Assembly (NCBI RefSeq): GCF_900465345.1
Contig: NZ_UEGO01000034.1
Span: 1 to 64,000, forward strand
Direction: 5' to 3'
DNA: 64,000 nt
Source of the DNA: Asaia bogorensis
Lineage (GTDB): Bacteria; Pseudomonadota; Alphaproteobacteria; Acetobacterales; Acetobacteraceae
Positions 52,113-61,535 of the stretch are shown in pieces. The stretch's first letter is position 1. Every line of letters begins with the position of its first letter. The position numbers and the translations under genes were made by a program. Below the pieces are notes generated by a model. It was not told the DNA's origin. It saw only the letters and a program-made list of their open reading frames with translations, and searched no databases.

Positions 52113-53204
52113 TCAGGCGGGGATTTGCTCGATGCTGACCGGCTGGATTTCGTCTTGTCCGTTCTCACCGTGTCGAAAGGCAGATAGCGCTTTGTAGACC
52201 TGCATCCTTGCCCGCATGACCGAACCCAGTGGACGATGCGCACTGAGCCCCTGTGACGGGCGGAAAACCAAATGATCCTCAAAAAACGCCGAGCGTTGGG
52301 CACTGAAGGCGTTCTGTACGGGAAAGCTCAGCCTGCCTACTGATCGAAAGGGTGCCTCATCGGTCGGCCAGATGATTGAGGCATCCTCGATAGGTTGCGT
52401 CTCGGCGTTGTTCCAGAGCTGAACGCGTATGTCGAACACCACCTCACGCCCACCGAAATAGGTGATCGTCTCATGCCGGAACCCATCCTCATCATGATGG
52501 GGGTCGAGCCGCCATGATTGCAAGGCTTCGAGGTCCGGCATTATTGGAAATGCCGCGATCTTGGCAACATAGGCACCATAACGCAGGGGTGCCTGGCTGT
52601 AATACGGCTCAGAAAGCGGGTGGGAGTAGGGATGGCCCAGAAAATCAGCCATAGGGCTCTGTGTACCCACATGACCAAGGGCATGATTGAAACCACGCGC
52701 CACGGACGAGACCGCACTCTTCACCCCTTCAGGCAAAGCAGCGGCCTTGCCGATCACCCCACCATCACGCAGGAAGCCCGCGGCCGTGCCCGATGGGAAA
52801 GTCGGGCCTGACGCCAGGATGAAATCCTGCGTTTCGGTGTCATGACCGGGCAGTTTCTCCCCCTTCACACCAAACAGTTTGAGGGAAAGGCCATGATGAA
52901 TCGAGACGCGATCGCCCAGTGTCTCGCCCGCCCCCTGTGCAAAACGTGCCGCAACGGGATACTGGCCTGGCGTGGCAAAAACGCCCTGGGCGAGTTCAGC
53001 TGGCAGATGCGCTGCAACATCGAGTGTACCAACGGCCAGCGCCGTCGGTTTGGCATGGCTGGCACGCACCATGCGGCCCTCGCGTTTGCCGACCACACGG
53101 CTCTGCTCCATCATGCCATCAATGATGCCCTGAATAACATGCTGCTCGTCTTCCTCCGGCGTTTCGACATCCGGGGAAAAACGCAAGGGCGGGTTGAGCA
53201 TCAT
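52113..53204 (-). CDS. Catalase-family heme protein (SrpA-like)
   Basis: The 363-residue protein resembles the small catalase-related family rather than classical katA. An ASHAKP segment holds the likely distal His, and GQYPVAARFAQG and SIHHGLSLKLFGVKGE match catalase core strands. RPSQGLSAHRPLGSVMRARMQVY stands where the heme ligand region is expected. A standard Tyr-heme motif is not evident, so peroxidatic rather than catalatic activity is likely. It is divergent from the TonB receptor across 252 bases. Confidence 0.78.
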   Translation of the reverse strand: MMLNPPLRFSPDVETPEEDEQHVIQGIIDGMMEQSRVVGKREGRMVRASHAKPTALAVGTLDVAAHLPAELAQGVFATPGQYPVAARFAQGAGETLGDRVSIHHGLSLKLFGVKGEKLPGHDTETQDFILASGPTFPSGTAAGFLRDGGVIGKAAALPEGVKSAVSSVARGFNHALGHVGTQSPMADFLGHPYSHPLSEPYYSQAPLRYGAYVAKIAAFPIMPDLEALQSWRLDPHHDEDGFRHETITYFGGREVVFDIRVQLWNNAETQPIEDASIIWPTDEAPFRSVGRLSFPVQNAFSAQRSAFFEDHLVFRPSQGLSAHRPLGSVMRARMQVYKALSAFRHGENGQDEIQPVSIEQIPA

Positions 53205-53456
53205 CTGAAGTTCCTGAAGTGCCAGTCTGCTCCTCCAACAGGCAGAACCCGCACAAGTTGCAAGCGGGAAACAACGCCTGCCGATCGGTTAAGCGCTGCC
53301 AGGCAAGATCCCTCTAGGGTGCGCGACTGAACCGCCAACCCTTAACAGAAAGTTATGGGTTGGGCGTCGTTCCGAAATCGACACGAGAGGAGCGGGTTGC
53401 CCATATTGGTTCGATATCGCAATGTTGCGATTGTTACCGGCCCCAGGAGCAGCGTC
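53205..53456. promoter_or_regulatory. Divergent upstream region, catalase-like gene and TonB receptor
   Basis: These 252 bases must contain the promoters of both genes. I see no convincing Fur box or other operator by eye. Confidence 0.35.
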
Positions 53457-56384
53457 ATGACATCAAGGCATCACATTCGCAGCGCGCTTCTGGCTTTCAC
53501 TATCCTGTCCGCCCCCCATGCCGTGAGTAGGGGTTTTATAGGCACGGCACAGGCTCAGATCACGCCGCTCGCGCCGCAGGGCGCACCTTCAGGCACAGTT
53601 TCAGACAAGCACGCCAAGGCGGGGCCCGCCAGGTCACCCGCCATCGCGCAAAGGAGGGCAGACAAGGCCAGTGATCGCCCATCCGGCAATCGTGAGGTTC
53701 TGACTGTCACCGGCAGCCATATCGCCAATAGCCGTATCAAATCGCCCACGCCGGTCAGCACGCTCAGCGCACAGGAGATACGCAACCAGTCCCCCACCAA
53801 CAATCTGGCTGATCTGGTCAATCAGCTTCCACAGTTTGCAGGCAGTACCACTCCGCAGAACTCGACCCTTGCTCTCAGCTCGGGTCTGGCCGGTATCAAT
53901 GCGCTGAACCTGCGCAACCTCGGCGCCGTGCGCTCGCTGGTTCTGATTGATGGGCGGCGCACCGCGCCGTCTGCCATTACGGGTATCGTCGATATCAATA
54001 CCCTGCCCCAGCAACTCGTGAAGCGCGTGGATGTCGTTACCGGGGGCGCCTCGGCGCAGTACGGGTCCGATGCTGTAGCGGGCGTGACCAATTTCGTTCT
54101 CGACAAGACCTATACCGGGCTCAAGGTCGATGCCGATTCAGGCATTTCCAATTACGGTGATGGCCAGAACGAGCATGCTGCCATTGCCGGCGGCTTCGGG
54201 TTCGCCAAGGGCAAGGGCCATGTCCTGCTTAGTGGCGATTACGCTCATCAGGACGGTATTTTCAAGATCACGCGCGGCTGGAACCAGAATGGCGAGCGCA
54301 TTATTGCCAACCCCGCTTATGTCGCCGGAAACGGCCAGCCCTATTACATCCGCGTGGGCAATGCAGGCACGAACAACGCCCTGCCCGGCGGCATCATCAA
54401 CGCCTCGACAGGCGCTGTGGCCAACAGCCTGCGTGGCGTCTATTTCGGTCAGGGCGGCAGCGTCAATCATTACAATTACGGCTCACCCTCCACTTCCAGC
54501 GTGTCGGTCGGTGGGGATGAAGGTCTTGCCAATAACAACGTCAATCTCGGCTTACAACCGGAGAGCGACCGCAAGAACCTCTATGGGCGCCTGAGCTATG
54601 ACGTTGCTTCATGGATGACCCTCTATGCCGAGGGTGCCTATAACCAGAGCAACTACGTTTATAACGCCGGGCCGCAATACCTGACCTCCATTGCGATCAA
54701 GAGCACCAACCCGTATCTGATCGACGCGCTGGGCGCGGATGCCCTCAGGAACGTGACGGGCGTCACCGTGGGCACAACCGCGCTCGACATGCCCTATCGC
54801 CAGATCACCAACACACGTGACGTGCAGCGTTATACCTTTGGCGGCGAGGGTAATTTCACGCTTTTCGGGCGCAAGGCCTCATGGACGGCCTATGCTCAAT
54901 ATGGCGTCACGCACTCGCATGAGCAGATCAACAATGTGATGAATACAGCAAAGATCGCCAACGCGACAGATGCGGTGCGCAATGCCTCTGGCCAGATTGT
55001 CTGTCGATCCAGCCTGACGGATCCGGGTAATGGCTGCGCGCCCATCGACTGGCTTGGTACAGGCGTCATGTCACAGGCCGCCATCAGCTATGTGCTCGGC
55101 AACCCATGGCGCGAGCAGCGTTTTCAGGAGATCGTTTCCGGCGTCAATCTCTCCACCATTCCGTTTGCCACCTGGGCCGGCGACGTGAATGTAGCGATCG
55201 GCGGCGAATATCGCGATGAGCGCGCCTCAGGCTATGTGCCGACGGAATATCAGAAGGGCTGGTCGGTCGGTAACTACCTGCCCACTTTCGGCAATTACAA
55301 CGTCAAGGAAGCCTATGTCGAAACCGCGGTGCCTCTTGCACGCGGGCTGGCCGCCAATGGCGCGGTACGCGCCACCGACTATTCCACATCGGGTTATGTC
55401 ACGACATGGAAGATCGGCGGCACGTGGCAGCCGATACGCGATATTCTCTTTCGCGCCACGCAGTCCCATGACATCCGCGCGCCGAACATCAACGAACTCT
55501 ATAACGCTGGCACGTCGCAAACGACCACGGTGCTCGACCCGGCCACGGGCAAGACCGACACAGTTTTGTCCACCACGACAGGCAACCCCAACCTGAAGCC
55601 GGAGACTGCCAATACAACCGTGGTGGGTGCCGTCATCACGCCCCGCTACGTACCGGGGCTGGCCCTCTCCATCGACTGGTTTCACACCAAGATCAAACAC
55701 GCCATCCAGCAATTCTACCCGCAATCGATCATCGACGAGTGTTATCAGGGCTACACGACTTTCTGTTCCGCCATTCGCCCCGACCCGAGCGGCACGCGTG
55801 ACCTGCTGATCAGCGCCTCGCCCTTCAACTTCGCCAAGCTTGAAACCAGCGGTATCGATATCGACGCTTCCTATACCTTCCCGCTGCGCCGCATCCTGCC
55901 CAAGGCAGGAGGAGCCTTCACACTGCATGGTCAGGCCAGCAATTACCTCAAATACGTTTCTGACTCGGGTGTAGGTTATGTGGTCGATACGGCAGGTGAC
56001 ATCACCAACGGACCACCAAAATGGATCTATCGTTTCTCGGCCACCTATAGCGCGGAGAGCTACAGCATCACAGCAGTGGCCCGCGGCATCAGCGCAGGGA
56101 ATTACTCGAACAGTTATGTGCAGTGCACGACAACCTGCGGCGTGTATAATGCCAATTACCCATCGATCAACAATAACCGGGTAGCAGGCACCTTCTATTT
56201 CGACATGAACTTTACCTACAAACTGCCTGTTCAGAATATCGGCCAGATGCAGATTTTCCTGAACGTCACCAATCTGGGCAACGCCCCGCCGATCCTGCTG
56301 CCCACCAGCGGGCTGGCTGCGGATTCCACCTATAGCAGCCTGCTGGGGCGGACCTATCGCGGCGGCATACGCATGGAATTCTGA
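53457..56384 (+). CDS. Large TonB-dependent receptor
   Basis: The ATG at 53457 has AGGAGC upstream and gives a signal peptide ending near GTAQAQ. The 975-residue protein has a TonB-box-like TVTGSHI, then a plug (SPTPVSTLSAQEIRNQSPTNNLADLVNQLPQ spans its start; VTGGASAQYGSDAVAGVTNF its end). A large barrel follows that ends in MEF. The 'TGSHI...STPVS' plug style is common in receptors for complex organic substrates. dacB overlaps its stop by one base, so the pair is coupled. The ligand is unknown. Confidence 0.88.
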   Translation: MTSRHHIRSALLAFTILSAPHAVSRGFIGTAQAQITPLAPQGAPSGTVSDKHAKAGPARSPAIAQRRADKASDRPSGNREVLTVTGSHIANSRIKSPTPVSTLSAQEIRNQSPTNNLADLVNQLPQFAGSTTPQNSTLALSSGLAGINALNLRNLGAVRSLVLIDGRRTAPSAITGIVDINTLPQQLVKRVDVVTGGASAQYGSDAVAGVTNFVLDKTYTGLKVDADSGISNYGDGQNEHAAIAGGFGFAKGKGHVLLSGDYAHQDGIFKITRGWNQNGERIIANPAYVAGNGQPYYIRVGNAGTNNALPGGIINASTGAVANSLRGVYFGQGGSVNHYNYGSPSTSSVSVGGDEGLANNNVNLGLQPESDRKNLYGRLSYDVASWMTLYAEGAYNQSNYVYNAGPQYLTSIAIKSTNPYLIDALGADALRNVTGVTVGTTALDMPYRQITNTRDVQRYTFGGEGNFTLFGRKASWTAYAQYGVTHSHEQINNVMNTAKIANATDAVRNASGQIVCRSSLTDPGNGCAPIDWLGTGVMSQAAISYVLGNPWREQRFQEIVSGVNLSTIPFATWAGDVNVAIGGEYRDERASGYVPTEYQKGWSVGNYLPTFGNYNVKEAYVETAVPLARGLAANGAVRATDYSTSGYVTTWKIGGTWQPIRDILFRATQSHDIRAPNINELYNAGTSQTTTVLDPATGKTDTVLSTTTGNPNLKPETANTTVVGAVITPRYVPGLALSIDWFHTKIKHAIQQFYPQSIIDECYQGYTTFCSAIRPDPSGTRDLLISASPFNFAKLETSGIDIDASYTFPLRRILPKAGGAFTLHGQASNYLKYVSDSGVGYVVDTAGDITNGPPKWIYRFSATYSAESYSITAVARGISAGNYSNSYVQCTTTCGVYNANYPSINNNRVAGTFYFDMNFTYKLPVQNIGQMQIFLNVTNLGNAPPILLPTSGLAADSTYSSLLGRTYRGGIRMEF

Positions 56385-57913
56385 TGCTCATGCGCCCTGC
56401 CCTCCTGTTTCTCGCCTCCCTCGCCTCGGCGCTCGGGCTCTCCGCCTGTGTGCCTGCCCCCGGCCACGACAGGCTGGCCGCCCGCCTCGCCCCCCTGCTG
56501 GCCCCGATGGAGGCCCGAGGCGCCCGCTGGGGCATTCTGGTCACTGACGACACAGGGCGCGTGCTCTACGCGCGTCATGAAGGGCAGCGCTTCGTTCCAG
56601 CCTCGAACGCCAAGCTTTTCACGACGGCTGCTGCGCTCGTCGCCTATGACACGCTCACACGCCCGCCCTATCAGCTCGATACGACCCTGTTCCTGGCACC
56701 ACGCAACAACGGAGCGCCCGATCTTATCCTGCGCGGCGCGGCAGATCCGTTTCTCTCCGCCGCGCCGGGTTGCACGCAGCAATGCCTGACCGAACTTGCC
56801 GATTCCGCCGCCAAAGCTGGCCTCAAACACGTTCATGCCGTGATCGGTGACGACACCCTGTTTGCCGATACGCGCTGGGGCGATGGCTGGAGTTGGAACA
56901 ATCTCTCCACCCGCTATGGCACAGCCATTTCAGCCCTGACGCTTGACGACAATATCGCCTCTCTGATCGTGATGCCCGGCCCAGTCGAGGGCGCACCCGC
57001 CACCGTGTCGGCCATCACCCCGGCCTATCGCGTGGTGAACCATGTCGTGACACGCAGTGATGCGGCCGAGGCACCGGCAATAAGGCTCTTCCCCGACAGC
57101 GACACGGAGCGCGGTACCGGCATCCTCACAGGCGCCATCAAGCCGGGTCCCACTCCCCTGACTGTGCACTCTGGCATCGTCGATCCCGCGCAACTTGCCG
57201 CAAGGCTACTGGGGGACATGCTGGTCGCCCGTGGGGTGCGCGTTGATGAAACGAAAGCCCGTCATCGCCCAGAGGGTGAGGACGCCGCCCCACAGGACCT
57301 CCCGTTTGTCCGTCTGGGCGCCATGCCGCAAAGACCGCTTGCCATCGATATCAGACATATCCTCAAGAACAGTCAGAACCTTCACGCCGAACTTCTTCTG
57401 CGCCGGCTTGGCCTCCTGGCCGGTAAGGGAACGGTTCAGGCCGGGCTGGAGGAACGCGAAAAGCTTCTGGCTTCAAGCGGCGTGGATTTCAGCCGCGTTT
57501 CGCTGGCCGATGGCTCTGGCATGTCGCCCTATGACCGTGCCACTCCACGCGATATCGTCTCGCTGCTGCTCTGGGCGCAACACCAGCGCTGGGGCGGTGA
57601 ATGGGCCGATGATCTGCCTCTTGCCGCGACCGATGGCACGTTGTCTCATCGCTTCGAGGGCACCGCTGTCGCAGGCAGGCTCCACGCCAAGACAGGTACG
57701 CTCAACGGCACCCACGCCCTTTCCGGCTATCTCGTTACGGCAAGTGGTCGCAGGCTTGCGCTGTCCATCCTGCTCAATGACGTGCCGGAACCCCTCTCCG
57801 TCGCAACCGCACCTGCAAGACCGCCGAACGACGTGGCCCCACGCCCGGCGGCCGGTGAGCGTCCCACCGACGCCATCGACCGCGTAGTTGAAGCGCTTGC
57901 CGCCGTGGAATGA
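56384..57913 (+). CDS. dacB: D-alanyl-D-alanine carboxypeptidase/endopeptidase (PBP4 type)
   Basis: The 509-residue lipoprotein-like product has an N-terminal signal with LSAC (Cys22) and the S13 peptidase motifs: SNAK (74-77), SGMSPYDR for the second motif and HAKTGTLNG for KTG. It removes or cleaves D-Ala links in peptidoglycan. Its ATG shares one base with the TonB receptor stop, an unusual coupling for a cell-wall enzyme. It is convergent with the LysR gene 12 bases downstream. Confidence 0.9.
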   Translation: MLMRPALLFLASLASALGLSACVPAPGHDRLAARLAPLLAPMEARGARWGILVTDDTGRVLYARHEGQRFVPASNAKLFTTAAALVAYDTLTRPPYQLDTTLFLAPRNNGAPDLILRGAADPFLSAAPGCTQQCLTELADSAAKAGLKHVHAVIGDDTLFADTRWGDGWSWNNLSTRYGTAISALTLDDNIASLIVMPGPVEGAPATVSAITPAYRVVNHVVTRSDAAEAPAIRLFPDSDTERGTGILTGAIKPGPTPLTVHSGIVDPAQLAARLLGDMLVARGVRVDETKARHRPEGEDAAPQDLPFVRLGAMPQRPLAIDIRHILKNSQNLHAELLLRRLGLLAGKGTVQAGLEEREKLLASSGVDFSRVSLADGSGMSPYDRATPRDIVSLLLWAQHQRWGGEWADDLPLAATDGTLSHRFEGTAVAGRLHAKTGTLNGTHALSGYLVTASGRRLALSILLNDVPEPLSVATAPARPPNDVAPRPAAGERPTDAIDRVVEALAAVE

Positions 57914-57925
57914 CAGCCGCGTTCG

Positions 57926-58816
57926 CTAGAGCCGCGCCATCTCGCGGGTAAATTCCTGACGCAGGATCTGGATGAAACTGCGGGCAATGCGTCGCAGGGC
58001 GTGATCTTCGCGATACACGGCAGAACAGGTTATCGTCATGGGTGGATCAAGGCGACGCGCTGTGGGCAGGCTCGAATCATGCAGGGCGGTGAAAGCGTCC
58101 ACAATCGCCCATCCTGCGCCGAGCCTTGCCAGTTCTGCCGCCATATAATGCGTGCGCACCCTGATGGCAGGAGACACCTCCCAGCCTGCCTTTTTCCAGG
58201 CACTACTGAGCGCCCATGATGTCGGATCGTGATCGGCCAGCCCGATCCAGCGCGCCGGGTCAATCGTCTCAAGCCGCACCGGCCCCTCTTCTGTCGTACT
58301 GTCGAGCAGCACCAGAGGTATCTCGGCCAGTGCCTCACAGATCAGCCCGGGCTCTTCGGCCACGCCGAAGATAATCCCGAAATCGAGATCGCGCTTGCGC
58401 AGGCCCGCGATGATCTCGGCTCCATGCAGCGTATCCACACTGAGCATGTTATCGCCCGATTTCTCGCGATAGCGGTTGATCACGCGTGGCACCACGCTGA
58501 GCCCAAGGCTCGGCACGCAACCAATCGACAACTCATGCCCTCCTCTGCCGGTGCGCAGGTTTTCGGCCAGACGGGAGAGATCGGCGAACTGATCGAACAG
58601 GGCTGTAATGCGCGGCAGCATGATCTGTGCCTCACGCGTGGGCACAAGACGGCCTTTCACGCGATCGAACAGCGCGAAACCAAGAGACTGCTCAGCATAG
58701 CGCAGCGCCTTGCTGGCAGCGGGTTGCGACACGTTCAGCGCCTCGGCAGCCTGACGCAGCGAGCCCGTTCGCATGACGTAATACACCAGTTCGATGGAGC
58801 GCAGGCGCAGTGCCAT
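57926..58816 (-). CDS. LysR-family transcriptional regulator
   Basis: The 296-residue protein has an N-terminal helix-turn-helix (GSLRQAAEALNVSQPAASKALRYAEQ) followed by a LysR effector domain. It starts 2 bases after the serine hydrolase stop, so it is co-transcribed with it, and faces dadA-like and acylase genes across the 60001-60260 spacer. It may control that group; the effector is unknown. Confidence 0.92.
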   Translation of the reverse strand: MALRLRSIELVYYVMRTGSLRQAAEALNVSQPAASKALRYAEQSLGFALFDRVKGRLVPTREAQIMLPRITALFDQFADLSRLAENLRTGRGGHELSIGCVPSLGLSVVPRVINRYREKSGDNMLSVDTLHGAEIIAGLRKRDLDFGIIFGVAEEPGLICEALAEIPLVLLDSTTEEGPVRLETIDPARWIGLADHDPTSWALSSAWKKAGWEVSPAIRVRTHYMAAELARLGAGWAIVDAFTALHDSSLPTARRLDPPMTITCSAVYREDHALRRIARSFIQILRQEFTREMARL

Positions 58817-58818
58817 GA

Positions 58819-60000
58819 TCAGCCCTGCACCCTGCCCGTTCTGTCGATACCGAGCGCACGGGCGGCCTCCGTTGCAATTGCGCGCCGAAGCGCCACCACG
58901 CTGTGACCGCCTGAGGGATGCACACGATTGGTGAGGATCAGCACATAGCTGTCGCTCACAGGATCAATCCAGAGAGACGTGCCAGTAAAACCCGTATGCC
59001 CGAAGGAGCGGGGCGAAAACAAATCACCGCGCGGTGTGGAGTAATGGGTGGCAATATCCCAGCCCAGACCGCGCAGATCGGTCTTGCCGGAAGGCTGCTG
59101 CGGCGTCGTCATCATTTCCAGTGTCTCACGACGCAACGGGAAAATGCTCGCACGACCGGCCAGCCGGTCCAGCAGAGCCTGAGCGTACAGACACATGTCA
59201 TGCGCATCGGAGAAAAGCCCGGCATGCCCCGCCACACCGCCCATGCGACGTGTCGTTGGATCATGCACCACGCCACGCAGCATGATGCCTTTTTCGTCGT
59301 ACTGGGTCGGGGCGATCAGGGTGCCCAGCGCCGGGTCGGGCCGATATCCGCTATGGGTCATGCCTATAGGCCCGAGGATGTAGCGGGCGACATAGGTATC
59401 AAGCGCGAGACCGCTCAGCTTTTCCACCACCAGCCCGAGCGTGATGTAGTTCACATCGCTATAGACAAAGGCATTGCCCGGTATGGTGGCGGGGCGCATG
59501 GCCATGACGCGTTTCACCGCCTCCTCCTTGCCCTGCCAGGGCTGACTGAGATCGATATCGGGAGGCAGGCCGGAATAATGGGTCAGCAGCAGGCGTATGG
59601 TCAGAGCGCCTTTTCCACCGGCCTCGAAACCCGGCAACACGGACGAGACAGGCTGATCGAGGCTGAGTCTGTTCTGCTCGACAAGCTGCATGATCGCGAG
59701 CGCCGTCATGGTCGGCTTGGTCAGGGAGGCCATATCGAAGCGCGTATCCCAGCTTTCGGCCTCGCGATGGGGAACCAGCGCACGGGCACCATAGACAAAA
59801 CGGTGAACGATGGCCCCGTGATGCCCGATAGCCAGTACGATACCGGGGCACTGACCGGCTTTCACAGCATCCCGCGCCAGGCGGTCCACCCCGGCAAAGG
59901 CCGAGGGTGTCTCACAGCCAGCAAGACCGAACAACGCCACGCCCCCGCACAGCAATGCACGGCGGGGCAGACCCATTTTTGTCTCAAGCTTCGTGATCAT
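58819..60000 (-). CDS. Beta-lactamase-family serine hydrolase lipoprotein
   Basis: The 393-residue protein has a lipobox LAGC (Cys29), the serine motif SLTK (92-95), a YSDVNYITLG motif in place of YxN, and HTGFTG near the end for KTG. This is the class C / esterase-EstB type, covering D-amino-peptidases, esterases and peptidoglycan hydrolases. It is probably tethered to the periplasmic face of a membrane. It is the first gene of the LysR operon, divergent from the dadA-like gene. Confidence 0.88.
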   Translation of the reverse strand: MITKLETKMGLPRRALLCGGVALFGLAGCETPSAFAGVDRLARDAVKAGQCPGIVLAIGHHGAIVHRFVYGARALVPHREAESWDTRFDMASLTKPTMTALAIMQLVEQNRLSLDQPVSSVLPGFEAGGKGALTIRLLLTHYSGLPPDIDLSQPWQGKEEAVKRVMAMRPATIPGNAFVYSDVNYITLGLVVEKLSGLALDTYVARYILGPIGMTHSGYRPDPALGTLIAPTQYDEKGIMLRGVVHDPTTRRMGGVAGHAGLFSDAHDMCLYAQALLDRLAGRASIFPLRRETLEMMTTPQQPSGKTDLRGLGWDIATHYSTPRGDLFSPRSFGHTGFTGTSLWIDPVSDSYVLILTNRVHPSGGHSVVALRRAIATEAARALGIDRTGRVQG

Positions 60001-60260
60001 GTCGCATCCGGTATGACGGTCCAGTTCGGTTGCGCAACATCACCACACCCTGTGGCATCGTGATAGCCCTGGAATACGACACAAACCCCGCGCGTTCGAC
60101 ATGCTGAAAGAGCAGATTGCCTGCACTCTCAGCCACTTGGATCGAATGACGTGCGCCGGGTCATAACCTGAGGTTAAGGGAGGGCATTATCTTCCCAATG
60201 GATGACGCGCCCCACGCCCCCTAGGCTTGACCTGTTACACGAAAAACAAAGGCAGGGTCC
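60001..60260. promoter_or_regulatory. Divergent promoter region, hydrolase/LysR versus dadA-like genes
   Basis: The 260-base spacer separates two opposite transcription units. LysR regulators commonly bind such gaps (T-N11-A sites), but I cannot single one out by eye. Confidence 0.4.
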
Positions 60261-61463
60261 GTGGCGCAGCGTCAGTCCGTTACTGTTATAGGGGCCGGTG
60301 TCATCGGTCTCTCGACCGCTTTTGCCCTTTGGCGCGACGGGCATCATGTCACCCTTGTCGAACGTCACGACACCCCCGCCAGCGGTGCCAGCCGGGCCAA
60401 TGGGGGCCAGCTCAGCTATCGTTACGTATCCCCTCTGGCCAGCCCATCGGCCCCGCGTGAGGCACTGTCATGGCTGGGGCGACCCGGCTCGCCTGTAGCC
60501 TTGCACCCCAATACCAACCCGGCACAATGGGTCTGGCTCGCGCAGTTCCTGCGGGCCTGCACCCCGGACAGGTTCCGGATGGGTAGCCAGGCCTTGCTCA
60601 CTTTGGCCCTCGAAAGCCAGAGCGAACTCGCGACATGGCGCAGCGCGGGTCTGGGGGGTTTCGACTGGGAGAGGCCGGGGAAACTCATTCTGTTTCGCAA
60701 TCCACGCAGCATGCAGCGCAATGTGGCCAATCTGGCCGATCCGCAGAATCAGCGCGTCCTGTCGCCTGATGCATGCCTCGAACTCGAACCGGCTTTTGCC
60801 GCACTCCGGCCCGGGCTGGCTGGTGGTCTCTTCACGAAGGGCGAGGAAGTGGCCGATTGTCATGCCTTCTGCCTGAAACTGATCGAGACCATGCGCGAGT
60901 CCGAACGCTTCCGGCAGGTTCAGGGCGAGGCCAGTCTGTCACGACAGGGCACACGCTGCATCGTGCATGTCGACAACAGGGCTTTGCCCTCGCGTCTGGT
61001 CGTGCTGGCAGCAGGGCTGGGGTCAAGAGCACTGGCACGCCAGATCGGGCTCAACCTGCCGCTCTATCCGTTGCAGGGTTATTCACTCACCCTCACGCCC
61101 GCGCCAGGCCATCTGCCTGCCGTCAGCGTCACCGATTATGACCGGCGTGTGGTCTATGCCCGCCACGGTGCAAGACTGCGCATCGCTGCGATGGTCGATA
61201 TCGGTCGGTCGGGCCCGCGGGCCGATGCGAACAGGATTGCGCAGCTGCGTCACCTTGCGCAGGAAGCCCTGCCCGGCTCAGGCCCTTACGAGCAGGCCGA
61301 AAGCTGGATTGGCCAGCGCCCCGCCACACCGGACAGCGTGCCGATTATCAAACGCGGCCCGTGCGAGAACCTGCTACTCAATGTCGGTCACGGGGCGCTC
61401 GGCTTTACCCTGGCCGCCGGATCGGCCCGCCGGATTGCAAGGCTCGCGGCCCAGACCGCGTGA
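60261..61463 (+). CDS. D-amino acid dehydrogenase-like FAD oxidoreductase (DadA family)
   Basis: The GTG at 60261 is preceded by AGGG. The 400-residue protein starts with the dinucleotide-binding motif VTVIGAGVIGLSTAF and has the DadA-specific SRANGGQLSYRYVSPLASP. Later segments include a YPLQGYSLTL strand and GHGALGFTLAAGSARRIA at the end. It oxidises D-amino acids to keto acids, probably feeding electrons to the respiratory chain. The acylase gene follows 73 bases downstream. Confidence 0.88.
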   Translation: MAQRQSVTVIGAGVIGLSTAFALWRDGHHVTLVERHDTPASGASRANGGQLSYRYVSPLASPSAPREALSWLGRPGSPVALHPNTNPAQWVWLAQFLRACTPDRFRMGSQALLTLALESQSELATWRSAGLGGFDWERPGKLILFRNPRSMQRNVANLADPQNQRVLSPDACLELEPAFAALRPGLAGGLFTKGEEVADCHAFCLKLIETMRESERFRQVQGEASLSRQGTRCIVHVDNRALPSRLVVLAAGLGSRALARQIGLNLPLYPLQGYSLTLTPAPGHLPAVSVTDYDRRVVYARHGARLRIAAMVDIGRSGPRADANRIAQLRHLAQEALPGSGPYEQAESWIGQRPATPDSVPIIKRGPCENLLLNVGHGALGFTLAAGSARRIARLAAQTA

Positions 61464-61535
61464 TACGTGGTGCTACACCCTCGCTCCCACAACCCTCGCT
61501 CTCGACCAACAGCATCCTTGGAAAGGACAAGCGCC

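Noticed and set aside
58918-60063. 381-residue plus-strand frame opposite the serine hydrolase
   Set aside because: Antisense shadow; the minus-strand protein has SxxK and lipobox motifs.
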